A model generated the notes under the pieces. The model ran no database searches. It saw only the letters and a list, made by a program, of their open reading frames with translations, and was not told the DNA's origin. Position numbers and translations under genes: made by a program. From the NCBI GenBank assembly GCA_027485795.1, contig JAIXQK010000003.1:1-34057 (forward strand): 34,057 nt of DNA, in the 5' to 3' direction. Numbering within the stretch: the stretch's first letter is position 1; each line of letters begins with the position of its first letter. Positions 1-10,584 of this stretch are shown piece after piece. This DNA is from Oxalobacteraceae bacterium. GTDB taxonomy: Bacteria > Pseudomonadota > Gammaproteobacteria > Burkholderiales > Burkholderiaceae_D.

Positions 1-264
1 AAGAAGTATCAGGGCGGCATGTTCATCGCTTCGCACGGTTCCTGGAATCGTAAAGAGCCAAGCGGCTACCTGATCAACTACGTTCCGGTCAATGCTGACG
101 GTACCGCAGGCAAAGCTGAAGTGTTCGCAGAGGGCTTCCTCGACCCAGTCACCAAGCGCGCAATTGGCCGTCCAGTTGACGTTGCCAACCTGCCTGATGG
201 CTCGATCCTGGTGTCCGATGACTACGCTGGCGCGCTCTATCGCATCAGCTACGCGGGCAACTAA
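1..264 (+). CDS. PQQ-dependent sugar (sorbosone-type) dehydrogenase, C-terminal fragment
   Basis: The reading frame is open from the first base of the window to a TAA at 262-264, so only about the last 87 residues are present. The visible part has an SHGSWNR motif, then an RPVDVA-LPDG segment and a VSDDYAGALYRI end. These are typical of the last beta-propeller blades of soluble quinoprotein glucose/sorbosone dehydrogenases, which oxidise aldose sugars or sorbosone with PQQ in the periplasm. The N-terminus, signal peptide and most cofactor ligands lie outside the window, so substrate and localisation cannot be judged. A strong terminator follows 47 bp downstream. A cytochrome c gene comes next on the same strand and could be an electron acceptor, but the terminator argues against simple co-transcription. 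Confidence 0.8.
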   Translation, partial: KKYQGGMFIASHGSWNRKEPSGYLINYVPVNADGTAGKAEVFAEGFLDPVTKRAIGRPVDVANLPDGSILVSDDYAGALYRISYAGN

Positions 265-311
265 TCGCGACGGATAAATGCCGGGCCACAAGCTCGGCAG
301 TCATCTGAGCC

Positions 312-348
312 ATGCCCGCCGCAAACCATTGCGGCGGGCATTTTTTTT
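312..348 (+). terminator. Rho-independent terminator after the sugar dehydrogenase
   Basis: An 11-bp GC-rich perfect stem (312-322 with 331-341) encloses an 8-nt loop and runs into eight T residues at 341-348. It ends rightward transcription from the truncated dehydrogenase and isolates the cytochrome gene that starts at 385. Confidence 0.9.
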
Positions 349-384
349 GACAACCTAAGTCTTCGTATTTTTTCAGAATCCAGT

Positions 385-714
385 ATGAAAACCGCTATCT
401 TTATCGCAGCCAGCGCCCTCTACCTCGGTCTGTGCGCACCTGTCGCCGCCAATGACCTTACTGCTGGCGCAGCAGTCGCCCAAAGCTGCACCATGTGTCA
501 TGGCGAAAAAGGCATATCAACCATGGCGGGAACGCCCTCGTTGGCCGGACAACCCGACCTCTATCTCGCTAACCAGTTGCGCGATTTCCGTGATGGCAAG
601 CGACACAATGAGGTGATGAATGTAATTGCGAAGCCGCTCAGCGACGCAGATATTGATAATGTTGCCGCTTATTTCGCTCAGTTTGAAATCCAACTGAAGA
701 AAAAGGGTAAATAA
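385..714 (+). CDS. Small periplasmic class I cytochrome c
   Basis: The 109-residue protein starts with a typical Sec signal peptide (residues 1 to about 22, ending AAN after an APVAA stretch). One covalent haem site, CTMCH, follows at residues 35-39. A Met near residue 78, in an NEVMNVIAKPLSD context, is the likely sixth haem ligand. The C-terminal DADIDNVAAYFAQ helix is standard for cytochrome c4/c5-like monohaem proteins. It should carry electrons in the periplasm, either to a terminal oxidase or from a dehydrogenase. The neighbouring quinoprotein dehydrogenase is a plausible partner, but that is inference from position. The gene stands between two terminators, so it is probably transcribed alone. 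Confidence 0.88.
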   Translation: MKTAIFIAASALYLGLCAPVAANDLTAGAAVAQSCTMCHGEKGISTMAGTPSLAGQPDLYLANQLRDFRDGKRHNEVMNVIAKPLSDADIDNVAAYFAQFEIQLKKKGK

Positions 715-752
715 CTTAAGCGCCACCGCACACCAGTTCTTCAGGCCTGTCG

Positions 753-787
753 AAACCCCCGCTTAGTATCGCGGGGGTTTTTATTTG
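753..787 (+). terminator. Rho-independent terminator after the cytochrome c gene
   Basis: A 10-bp perfect stem (753-762 with 771-780) has a GC-rich core, an 8-nt loop and T-rich sequence on its right side. The arms start with AAA and end with TTT, so it could also stop leftward transcription from the convergent LysR gene, which ends at 825. Confidence 0.85.
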
Positions 788-824
788 CACGACATGGCAC
801 GATCGTGACCCGTTCTGTTATGGA

Positions 825-1718
825 TCAGAAAACGTCGCTGTGAATCGCATTCAATATGGCCTCAATTGCGGGGTGCTGAATCTTGCGCTCATTAGAGATG
901 GCGTAAATCTGTTCTCTGACTTGGGTCATGACGCCGACCTCGATCGCGCCAAACTGTGATTTCACGTCTTGCGCCAATACTGTTGGTGCTGGAAACAAGC
1001 CGCGCCCGGCACGGCCAAAGGTGTGTAGCAGCGCGTTGTCGTCAAACTCCCCAATCAGATCCGGTTGAATATCATGGAGCTCGAACCAATGATCGATCCG
1101 TGCTCGGATCGCGTTGTTCCGAGTAGGCAGTAGCATGGGCGCACCCGTCAGGCTTTTCGGAAACCCCTTGCGGTAACGTTCAGCTAATTCGTGTACCGCA
1201 TACAAACTAATCTGTGTCTCACCCAGTAAGTGACTGAAAACGCGCAGCGATGAGCCGGGTGGTACCGCACGGTCGGTGAGCATTACATCGAGCTTGTGAA
1301 CCGAAAGCTTGCCGAGCAAGGATTCAAATTGCTCTTCATAGCAGATCAGGCGTACGCGTTGCGGGAGTGCGAGCGCTGCGTCCAACATACGCGATGCGAT
1401 GAGCTTGGGCAGCGAATCAGAGATTCCGACAGTGAGACGCATCACCGGCTCGGTGTCGACATCGGCCAAGGCCTCCTGTAACTGCTCGCCCAGCAAAAAA
1501 ATCTGGTCGGCGTAGCGCAGCGCCACTTGCCCTGCCTCGGTCAACACCAAGCGACGGCCCTGCGGCTTGAACAGCGCCTTTCCCATAGCCTGTTCAAGCA
1601 GGGACAACTGCGCACTGACCGTCTGGATCGCCAGACCTAAGCGGTCAGCGGCGCGGGTCACGCTGCCCTCTTTGGCGACCACCCAGAAATAATGTAAATG
1701 TCGAAAATTAAGGCTCAC
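825..1718 (-). CDS. nhaR: LysR-family transcriptional regulator, NhaR-like
   Basis: The 297-residue protein has an N-terminal winged helix-turn-helix (about residues 3-62). It opens with LNFRHLHYFWVVAKEGSVTRAA and continues with a KPQGRRLVLTEAG wing, a pattern close to NhaR rather than to generic LysR proteins. A substrate-binding-like effector domain fills the rest. NhaR in E. coli activates the Na+/H+ antiporter gene nhaA in response to sodium; no nhaA is visible here. The start is a GTG at 1716-1718, with a GGA-type ribosome site about 8 bases upstream. The gene is divergent from the TerC-family membrane gene at 1843, and LysR regulators often control their divergent neighbour. The family call is firm. 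The ligand and target are inferred. Confidence 0.8.
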   Translation of the reverse strand: MSLNFRHLHYFWVVAKEGSVTRAADRLGLAIQTVSAQLSLLEQAMGKALFKPQGRRLVLTEAGQVALRYADQIFLLGEQLQEALADVDTEPVMRLTVGISDSLPKLIASRMLDAALALPQRVRLICYEEQFESLLGKLSVHKLDVMLTDRAVPPGSSLRVFSHLLGETQISLYAVHELAERYRKGFPKSLTGAPMLLPTRNNAIRARIDHWFELHDIQPDLIGEFDDNALLHTFGRAGRGLFPAPTVLAQDVKSQFGAIEVGVMTQVREQIYAISNERKIQHPAIEAILNAIHSDVF

Positions 1719-1842
1719 AGTTTGTTCCGTTTTATCGAAGAGTCGATCTCATTAACTTAGGATTGGCGACAGACGGCTGCACAGCGCATCCCGCAATACC
1801 TCGTTAGAATTCTGCCAAATTCGTTTCTGATTAGGATGACTG
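1719..1842. promoter_or_regulatory. Divergent promoter region between nhaR-like and terC-like genes
   Basis: This 124-bp gap separates two divergently read genes and must hold both promoters. It probably also holds the LysR operator. I could not identify convincing -35/-10 pairs or a clean T-N11-A site by eye. An AGGA ribosome site lies just before the ATG at 1843. Confidence 0.5.
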
Positions 1843-2607
1843 ATGATTGAGTTACTTTCCGACCCGCATACCTGGATTGCGTTCGCGACATTGACCGCGC
1901 TGGAATTGGTGCTGGGCATTGATAACGTCATTTTCATTTCCATACTGGTCGACAAATTACCAGCGCATCAGCGAGAACTCGCCCGCAAGATCGGCTTGTT
2001 CGCAGCGATGTTCATGCGGGTTGGTTTGCTGTTTATGCTGAGCTGGATCATTGGCATGACCTCACCGCTGTTTGAAGTCATGGGAAATGCGTTGTCAGGG
2101 CGCGATCTGGTGCTCCTTTTGGGTGGGCTGTTCCTGCTATGGAAAAGTGTTGGCGAAATCCACCAGCTGATGGAAGGCGCGCACGAGCAGCGGAAAGGCG
2201 TAGCCCACGCTGCATTTGGGGTAGTGATTCTGCAAATCATGCTAATCGATCTGGTGTTCTCTCTGGATTCCATCATCACCGCGGTCGGTATGGTCGATCG
2301 TATTGAGATCATGGTCGCTGCGGTGGTTGTATCCGTGGGTCTAATGATGCTGTTCGCAGGTGCGATTGGCCGCTTTGTTTCCTCACATCCAACTTTCAAG
2401 GTGCTTGCGCTTTCATTCCTCGTGGCGATCGGTGTCATGCTGATTGCAGAAAGCTTTGGCACACATATTCCTAAGGGATACATTTACAGCGCGATGGCGT
2501 TCTCAGTAATTGTTGAAATGATTAATCTGCGACTTCGGCGGCATTCCTCACGGCCGGCTGATTTGATTGCCTCGATCGGAGATGAGCAGCGTGATGAAAA
2601 GGCGTAA
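1843..2607 (+). CDS. TerC-family integral membrane protein
   Basis: The 254-residue protein has about seven to eight hydrophobic segments. It carries the two family signatures: an acidic first helix ELVLGIDNVIF (E21, D27), and the related IDLVFSLDSIITAVGM (D136, D142) in the second half. TerC/Alx-type proteins are inner-membrane proteins linked to tellurite resistance. In several bacteria they are manganese exporters, and the intramembrane acidic residues are thought to bind metal. An AGGA site lies 7 bases before the ATG. The gene lies divergent to an NhaR-like regulator, which could tie it to cation or pH stress. It converges on the AI-2E family gene at 2671. The exact substrate is not determinable from sequence. 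Confidence 0.85.
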   Translation: MIELLSDPHTWIAFATLTALELVLGIDNVIFISILVDKLPAHQRELARKIGLFAAMFMRVGLLFMLSWIIGMTSPLFEVMGNALSGRDLVLLLGGLFLLWKSVGEIHQLMEGAHEQRKGVAHAAFGVVILQIMLIDLVFSLDSIITAVGMVDRIEIMVAAVVVSVGLMMLFAGAIGRFVSSHPTFKVLALSFLVAIGVMLIAESFGTHIPKGYIYSAMAFSVIVEMINLRLRRHSSRPADLIASIGDEQRDEKA

Positions 2608-2670
2608 CCCGGTTTGCAGGGCTTAACATCTTCAGGATTCTATTCCGTTCATCAAGGGGTTCCCTCCTTG

Positions 2671-3684
2671 TCAGACGAGGTTTACGGCTTGTAGCTCGTG
2701 CTTGAGATAGGCATAAAACACCGGCGCCGCGATGACGCCGGGTATGCCGAACAGCGCCTCCATCACCAGCATGGCGGCTAGCAGTTCCCAAGCCCGCGCA
2801 TTGATCTGTGTGCCGATAATTCTGGCATTGAGAAAGTATTCCAACTTGTGAATAGTGACCAGAAAAAGCAATGACGCCATTGCCACACCGAGTGAGTGAG
2901 ACAGGCTCACCATCACAATGACCGAATTCGAAATGAGATTGCCGATAACGGGCAGTAAGCCGGCGACAAAGGTCACCAAGATCATGGTCTTCACCAGGGG
3001 CAGCTTGATGCCTACCAGCGGCAAAACGATTGCCAGATAAATCGCTGTGAAGGCGGCATTGATGGCGGCTATTCTTACTTGGGCAAAAACAACGCGTCGG
3101 AATGATTGATGTAGCGTGGCGACGCGCTCATGCAAAGCTGCTGCGAGTGGTTTGAATCTTGGTATTTGCGTGGTGTCGTACAAGGCCGCCATCGCGCCGA
3201 TCACCATGCCGATCAAAATTTGTACAAACACACGGCCCGTCTGCTGGCCTACTTGAGTGGCTTGTGTGGCGTGGTCACGTATCCACTGGGTCAACCACTG
3301 TTGCAGGGCTTCTGCACTTTGCGGCAGTAGTGCACCAAGCCAATGTGGAATCTGACCGCGCGCCTCTTCAATCAGATCCACCAGCTTTTTTAGCAAGACC
3401 GGCAAACTGCCCGCCTCTGAAAAAAAGAATGAAGCGATCAACCAAACACCCACACTCAGCAGCACAACGATGGATCCGCTCAGCGTTGCAACAGCCACTA
3501 GACGCGCTGACCGACCGCCAATAAAACGCGCGAGCTTGGGTGCGAGCAGATGCACCAAGGCGTAGACCAGCAATCCTGCATATAGCGCAGCAATCAGGCC
3601 CGCATGCAGCACCAATAACAATGCGATGGCTGCCAGCACCCATGAGACTTGTCGTGGCAGCGATGCGCGGTCGAGTTGATTCAT
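2671..3684 (-). CDS. AI-2E/PerM family transporter (UPF0118)
   Basis: The 337-residue protein has paired hydrophobic segments at the N-terminus (about residues 12-40 and 58-90). A soluble amphipathic middle follows, and then a cluster of C-terminal membrane helices with the family-type FVAGLLPVIGNLISNS and LAAMLVMEALFGIPGVIAAPVFYAYLK motifs. Members include the AI-2 exporter TqsA, PerM, and proteins acting as Na+(Li+)/H+ antiporters. Substrate cannot be inferred from family membership alone. The gene is read leftward. It starts only about 30 bp past the terminator of the upstream Tim44-like gene, so its promoter must be very short-leadered or overlap that hairpin. It converges with the TerC gene, with a 63-bp gap and no strong terminator seen. 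Confidence 0.8.
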   Translation of the reverse strand: MNQLDRASLPRQVSWVLAAIALLLVLHAGLIAALYAGLLVYALVHLLAPKLARFIGGRSARLVAVATLSGSIVVLLSVGVWLIASFFFSEAGSLPVLLKKLVDLIEEARGQIPHWLGALLPQSAEALQQWLTQWIRDHATQATQVGQQTGRVFVQILIGMVIGAMAALYDTTQIPRFKPLAAALHERVATLHQSFRRVVFAQVRIAAINAAFTAIYLAIVLPLVGIKLPLVKTMILVTFVAGLLPVIGNLISNSVIVMVSLSHSLGVAMASLLFLVTIHKLEYFLNARIIGTQINARAWELLAAMLVMEALFGIPGVIAAPVFYAYLKHELQAVNLV

Positions 3685-3715
3685 GGTATTGGGCGGTGCA
3701 TGGTTTCGCTTGCTA

Positions 3716-3745
3716 GAAAAAAGCCGCTCAGATAATGAGCGGCTT
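3716..3745 (-). terminator. Rho-independent terminator after the Tim44-like gene
   Basis: Read on the minus strand, a 10-bp perfect stem (3736-3745 with 3721-3730) with a 5-nt loop is followed by a run of T residues (plus-strand A run at 3717-3722). It ends transcription of the Tim44-like gene and separates it from the AI-2E-family gene. Confidence 0.85.
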
Positions 3746-3799
3746 GAATCAAGAAGGCCTCGGAGAAAGGGGCATTACCGTGCGCCCCTGGCTTGAAAA

Positions 3800-4678
3800 C
3801 TACGACGATTGCTGTATTCCTGCCAGCAACCATCCGCCCGAGCCTGCGACGGGCTTGGTCAATATCCACACTTCACTAAAGTGTTCAACCGGTGCATCCA
3901 CATCTTCACGGATCATGCCGTGGAAGCGTACGCTGGCGATATGCTCGATGGTATTCGATTCAACGCCAAGCATCTCGGCCTCGATGCTCACCACATCCGT
4001 GGTGTTCGATGTGGCACCGCGCTCTGTTAGCTGCATCTTCAATTCGCCAAACATCTCTGGTGTAGTGAACTCTCGGATATCGTTAACATCAGCACGGTCC
4101 CAAGCGGCTTGCATCCGAATAAAGTTGGTTTTCGCGTGACGCAGAAAGCCGTTCACATCAAAGCCTTCTGGCACTGCCGGCTGCGATGACTGCCATGTCG
4201 AGGACTGGGTCTCACCGAGACCGGATCCGATCTCCGGTGTACGTGCAGGCTCAGACAGCTGCTCACGCTGCATGGGGCCGCCGTAAGCGGGTTGCAGCGG
4301 TGCTGGCTGAGACTTTCGGCTGATCATCCGGTAGATGAAGAAGGCCGCTGCAGCGAGCAAACCAATCATCAGGATCGTGCCGATCATGCCAGCCGCTGCG
4401 CCACCTAAGCCGAAGTGCGACAGCAGCGCGCCGATACCAAGGCCAAGCAAAGCGCCGCCGATAATGCCGCGCCACGGACTCGCCGGTGCCGGTGCTGCAG
4501 GTTGTGCAGGACGCTGCGCAGGGGCGGCTTGATTCGCCGGCGGCGTGGCCTGCCGGCTGTACGTCGGGGATGACTTACCAATCGACCCGCCACCGCCGAG
4601 ACGTTTTGCCTGCGCGCTACCCATCAAGACGGTGGCACCCAGCACGGCCACCATCAGAAACGTCAAAAACCTTTTCAT
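3800..4678 (-). CDS. Tim44-like domain membrane protein
   Basis: The 292-residue protein begins with a signal peptide or anchor (residues 1-24, ending SAQA). A Gly/Ser stretch and a Pro/Ala-rich linker (about residues 44-67) follow. Two Gly/Ala-rich membrane segments come next (about 71-88 and 96-117), and then a basic stop (RKSQ). The C-terminal half (about residues 172-290) matches the Tim44-like fold, with a DVNGFLRHAKTNFIRMQAAWDRAD opening. In mitochondria this domain belongs to the import motor. The bacterial proteins are exported or membrane-anchored and their role is mostly unknown. The ATG at 4676-4678 gives a well-formed signal peptide, which supports this start. It is a single gene with its own terminator. 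The domain is confidently named; the function is not. Confidence 0.82.
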   Translation of the reverse strand: MKRFLTFLMVAVLGATVLMGSAQAKRLGGGGSIGKSSPTYSRQATPPANQAAPAQRPAQPAAPAPASPWRGIIGGALLGLGIGALLSHFGLGGAAAGMIGTILMIGLLAAAAFFIYRMISRKSQPAPLQPAYGGPMQREQLSEPARTPEIGSGLGETQSSTWQSSQPAVPEGFDVNGFLRHAKTNFIRMQAAWDRADVNDIREFTTPEMFGELKMQLTERGATSNTTDVVSIEAEMLGVESNTIEHIASVRFHGMIREDVDAPVEHFSEVWILTKPVAGSGGWLLAGIQQSS

Positions 4679-5041
4679 GAAACCTCCAGATCACTGAAAC
4701 AACAAGGGTACTGCGGATTTGCTTTTGCCGGGATTTCGGCTTGGAGCCGAGTATAGGCTAAAAGTTGTTCCGAAAAACATGGTGTGTTTGTGGAAGTTTG
4801 ATTCGCAAATATAGGAATATCATGGACTATAAACATGCCGGAAGACTCTTATGCCCTGGCGGACTTCCGTCAGATACATACGTACCTTGAGATTCCAGTA
4901 TTTGCAGGTCAATCGTCGAGACTTCGCTCCGGGGAACGCGCATAGCAGGGTGGTTCCTCTTAGCTCCCCGCCGGTCCGTTTGTCTACCCAAACAAAAACG
5001 CCGGCTCGCAAGCCGGCGTTTCTATTTCAGACCAGCGAAAA
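4679..5041. other. Intergenic region between the Tim44-like gene and glcB
   Basis: This 363-bp gap lies upstream of the leftward Tim44-like gene and downstream of leftward glcB. Its right end holds the glcB terminator. A possible minus-strand -10 (TATACT, at 4750-4755) lies about 70 bp before the Tim44-like start, but its -35 is poor. A small inverted repeat (CGGCT/AGCCG) sits near 4736-4750. Short frames cross the area, including one that would read through the terminator; none looks like a protein. I see no RNA gene here. Confidence 0.5.
4990..5025 (-). terminator. Rho-independent terminator after glcB (bidirectional form)
   Basis: An 11-bp perfect GC-rich stem (4996-5006 with 5011-5021) has a 4-nt loop and is flanked by T-rich sequence on the minus-strand side. 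It lies about 20 bp past the glcB stop and ends the leftward dnaA-to-glcB gene run. Confidence 0.88.
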
Positions 5042-7243
5042 TCAGACGCCGACCACTTCCCTTTTGAATTTCAGGCGCCATGCGTGGAGCAGTGGCTCGG
5101 TGTAGCCCGAAGGTTGTACGGCACCCTTGAACACGAGGTCACTCGCTGCACGGAATGCATGTGATTGTTCAAGATCGGTCGCCATTGGTCGGTAGAGCGG
5201 GTCGCCGGCATTTTGTTGATCGACGATTTTTGCCATGCGCGCCAAAGTCTCTTTGACTTGAGCTTCGGTGATCACGCCATGGCGTAACCAGTTCGCAATA
5301 TGCTGGCTAGAGATACGCAAAGTGGCACGGTCCTCCATCAATGCGACGTTATGAATGTCGGGCACTTTGGAGCAGCCGATACCCTGCTCAACCCAGCGCA
5401 CCACATAACCCAGTATGCCCTGCGTATTGTTGTCGAGCTCCTCCTGAATTTCTTGGGCCGACCAGTTGGGCGCATCGACAATCGGAACCGACAACAACTG
5501 ATCGCGTAGCTGTTGCAACTCAGCGGTGTTATCTTGCTGCTCAAGCTCACGCTGGGTATCGAACACATCCACTTGGTGATAGTGCAGAGCATGTAGCACT
5601 GCGGCTGTTGGCGAAGGTACCCACGCGGTATTGGCACCGGATTTTGGATGTCCGATTTTTTGATCCAACATCGCAGCCATCAGATCAGGCATCGCCCACA
5701 TACCCTTACCGATTTGCGCGCGACCGCGCAAACCGCAACTCAATCCCGTCAGCACATTGCTGCGCTCATAGGCTGCCAGCCAAGTCGAGGTTTTCATGTG
5801 GCCCTTACGCATCATGGGCCCACCAAGTAACGAGGAGTGAATCTCGTCGCCGGTGCGATCAAGGAAACCGGTGTTGATGAAGGCGACTCGTGCTGCTGCT
5901 TCTTGCAGGCAGGCCTTGAGGTTTGTGGAGGTGCGGCGCTCTTCATCCATGATGCCGAGCTTGACGGTGTTCTCTTTCAAGCCGAGCAAGGATTCAACGC
6001 GCCCGAACAACTCGACAGCAAACGCGACTTCCTTTGGCCCATGCATCTTCGGCTTGACGATATACACCGAGCCAGCGCGAGTATTACAGATAGCCTGTGA
6101 CGCAGGACGGCGCAAATCATGTAGCGCGATGGTCGTAGTGACAACGGCATCCAAAATGCCTTCCGGTATTTCTTTGCCATCGCCAATCAGGATCGCCGGA
6201 TTGGTCATCAGGTGTCCCACATTGCGTAAGAACAGCAATGAACGCCCATGTAATTTCAGCGTCTTGCCATCGGCGCCGTTGTACTCCCGGTCCGGGCTCA
6301 GCGTACGCTGAAATGTTTTACCGCCCTTACTCACCTGCTCTACGAGTGTGCCTTTCAGGATGCCAAGCCAATTCTCGTAGGCGGCGACTTTATCGGCGCC
6401 GTCCACCACAGCCACTGAGTCTTCAAGGTCAAGAATAGTCGACAAGGCTGACTCGACAACGATATCGGCCACGCCCGCGATATCTTGTTTACCGATCGTG
6501 CTATTGCGATTGATCCGAAGTTCGATGTGCAAGCCATTATTCTTCAGCAGCACCGCAGTCGGAGCCGATGTCTCACCCTGATAACCGACAAACTTCGATG
6601 CATCGGCGAGTCCAGTCGCACTGCCGTCTTGCATAACCGCTTTCAAATGCGCACCATCTACAGAGTACTCGGCAACATCTGCATGAGAGCCCGCTGCCAG
6701 CGGCACTACTTCATCAAGAAAACCACGGGCGAAAGCGATGACCTTTGCGCCGCGCACCGGGTTGTAGCCGCCGTCGCGAGTCGCACCATCAGTCTCAGGA
6801 ATAGCGTCAGTACCGTATAGCGCGTCGTACAACGAGCCCCAGCGCGCGTTGGCAGCGTTCAACACATAGCGGGCATTCAGAATCGGCACCACCAGCTGCG
6901 GCCCGGCGGTGGTGGACAGTTCGGCGTCGACATTGTCCGTCGTAACCCTCACCGCCTTGGGTACCGGCAACAGGTAGCCAATCGATTCCAGAAACTTGCG
7001 ATAAAAAGGTATGTCGCGGATGGGTCCTGGGTGAGTGCTATGCCATGCATCTAATTCGCTTTGCAAACGATCGCGCTCTGTAAGAAGCTCGGCGTTTTTG
7101 GGCGCGAGATCTTTGGCGATTTTCGAAAATCCACGCCACCAGTGGTCGCTGTCGATGCCGGTGCCCGGTAGGACCTTGTCCTCGATAAAGCGGTACAGGA
7201 TGGTATCCACCTGCAAATCGTGGCAAGCGGTGCGTGCTGTCAT
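5042..7243 (-). CDS. glcB: Malate synthase G
   Basis: The 733-residue enzyme condenses glyoxylate with acetyl-CoA to give malate in the cytosol (EC 2.3.3.9). It is close in length to the E. coli isoform G (about 723) and aligns throughout. Examples are the N-terminal VLPGTGI and HDLAP-like segments, [14 protein letters not shown] at about 113-126, and [12 protein letters not shown] starting at R340. MDEERRT supplies the metal ligand E434, LDRTGDEIH supplies D462, and C624 and the catalytic base D638 (MEDRATLR) are present. A GAGGA ribosome site precedes the ATG. It follows the dehalogenase gene by 55 bp on the same strand, with no terminator between. This enzyme usually works in glycolate/glyoxylate use, so the neighbour that can make glycolate is suggestive. 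Confidence 0.96.
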   Translation of the reverse strand: MTARTACHDLQVDTILYRFIEDKVLPGTGIDSDHWWRGFSKIAKDLAPKNAELLTERDRLQSELDAWHSTHPGPIRDIPFYRKFLESIGYLLPVPKAVRVTTDNVDAELSTTAGPQLVVPILNARYVLNAANARWGSLYDALYGTDAIPETDGATRDGGYNPVRGAKVIAFARGFLDEVVPLAAGSHADVAEYSVDGAHLKAVMQDGSATGLADASKFVGYQGETSAPTAVLLKNNGLHIELRINRNSTIGKQDIAGVADIVVESALSTILDLEDSVAVVDGADKVAAYENWLGILKGTLVEQVSKGGKTFQRTLSPDREYNGADGKTLKLHGRSLLFLRNVGHLMTNPAILIGDGKEIPEGILDAVVTTTIALHDLRRPASQAICNTRAGSVYIVKPKMHGPKEVAFAVELFGRVESLLGLKENTVKLGIMDEERRTSTNLKACLQEAAARVAFINTGFLDRTGDEIHSSLLGGPMMRKGHMKTSTWLAAYERSNVLTGLSCGLRGRAQIGKGMWAMPDLMAAMLDQKIGHPKSGANTAWVPSPTAAVLHALHYHQVDVFDTQRELEQQDNTAELQQLRDQLLSVPIVDAPNWSAQEIQEELDNNTQGILGYVVRWVEQGIGCSKVPDIHNVALMEDRATLRISSQHIANWLRHGVITEAQVKETLARMAKIVDQQNAGDPLYRPMATDLEQSHAFRAASDLVFKGAVQPSGYTEPLLHAWRLKFKREVVGV

Positions 7244-7298
7244 TTGTGATTCCTCGATGAGTTGATGTGTTGTGGTTGTTTAGATTTATCGGCGGGCT

Positions 7299-7982
7299 TT
7301 AATGTCCCCCGCGCTGCCGGACAAATTGAAGCAAGTCATTCAGCGAACGGCCCTCGCCATTCGGGGTGACCCCAAGTACCTCTAACGGTGCTGCCGCGCG
7401 GTTCACCCAGAAGGTCGGATAACCAAACCAGGCAGCACCGCAAATATCCCAGCCATTACTTGAGACGAATAAACAATCTTCCGCCGCTAATCCCAAGGTG
7501 CTGGTACCGAGACGGTACGTCTCCGGCGCGGTTTTGAATTTTTTCACGCTATGCGCCGACAGTACATGGGTGAACATACCGTCCATGTCTGCCGCTTTGA
7601 TCACTGGGTCCAGCATTTCCGGGTTGCCGTTTGAGAGAACGGCGAGCATGAGCCCATCGCGCTTCAGCTCGTTCAGTACGTTGAGGTTTTCCGGGAACGG
7701 CGTCAGCCGGTTGTACTGATCCATGAGCTGCGATTGCGACTCTGGGCTGAGTGCGAGGCCAAGCCGGCTGCACGCAAATTGCAGTGCGTCGCGGGTGACC
7801 ACATCGAACGGCTGATAGGTATCGGATAGCGTGCGTAGTCGAGTGTATTCGATCTGCTTGTCGCGCCAAAGCGTCGCGACAGCGCTGCCTTGGCCAGGAA
7901 ACTGACGCTCGGCCTCTGCTGCAATCGCGTACACATCGAACAAAGTGCCGTACGCGTCAAAAAGAATCGCTTTGAAAGACAT
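7299..7982 (-). CDS. (S)-2-haloacid dehalogenase (HAD type II)
   Basis: The 227-residue HAD-superfamily enzyme matches L-2-haloacid dehalogenases residue for residue. It has nucleophile D9 (FDAYGTLFD), halide-binding R40, S117 (LSNG), K150, and S174/N176/D179 in SSNGWD. These correspond, with an offset of one, to the well-known D10, R41, S118, K151, S175, N177 and D180 set. The reaction is hydrolysis of (S)-2-haloalkanoates to (R)-2-hydroxy acids; chloroacetate gives glycolate. It begins 15 bp past the gyrB stop and is followed by glcB, all read leftward, so it may ride on gyrB transcription. A generic HAD phosphatase is unlikely because the dehalogenase-specific Arg and SSNGWD motif are intact. 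Confidence 0.9.
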   Translation of the reverse strand: MSFKAILFDAYGTLFDVYAIAAEAERQFPGQGSAVATLWRDKQIEYTRLRTLSDTYQPFDVVTRDALQFACSRLGLALSPESQSQLMDQYNRLTPFPENLNVLNELKRDGLMLAVLSNGNPEMLDPVIKAADMDGMFTHVLSAHSVKKFKTAPETYRLGTSTLGLAAEDCLFVSSNGWDICGAAWFGYPTFWVNRAAAPLEVLGVTPNGEGRSLNDLLQFVRQRGGH

Positions 7983-7997
7983 GCTACGTCGGGCTAT

Positions 7998-10517
<2,520 letters not shown>

Positions 10518-10584
10518 CTAGCGGGTTTCTAGAACGGCACGAAGGGGCTCGGTGGCCCCCTTAATGCGCCGCTCGGGTCTAGCC

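Noticed and set aside
4851-5105. 84-codon rightward frame between the Tim44-like gene and glcB
   Set aside because: It would run through the glcB terminator and into the antisense end of glcB.
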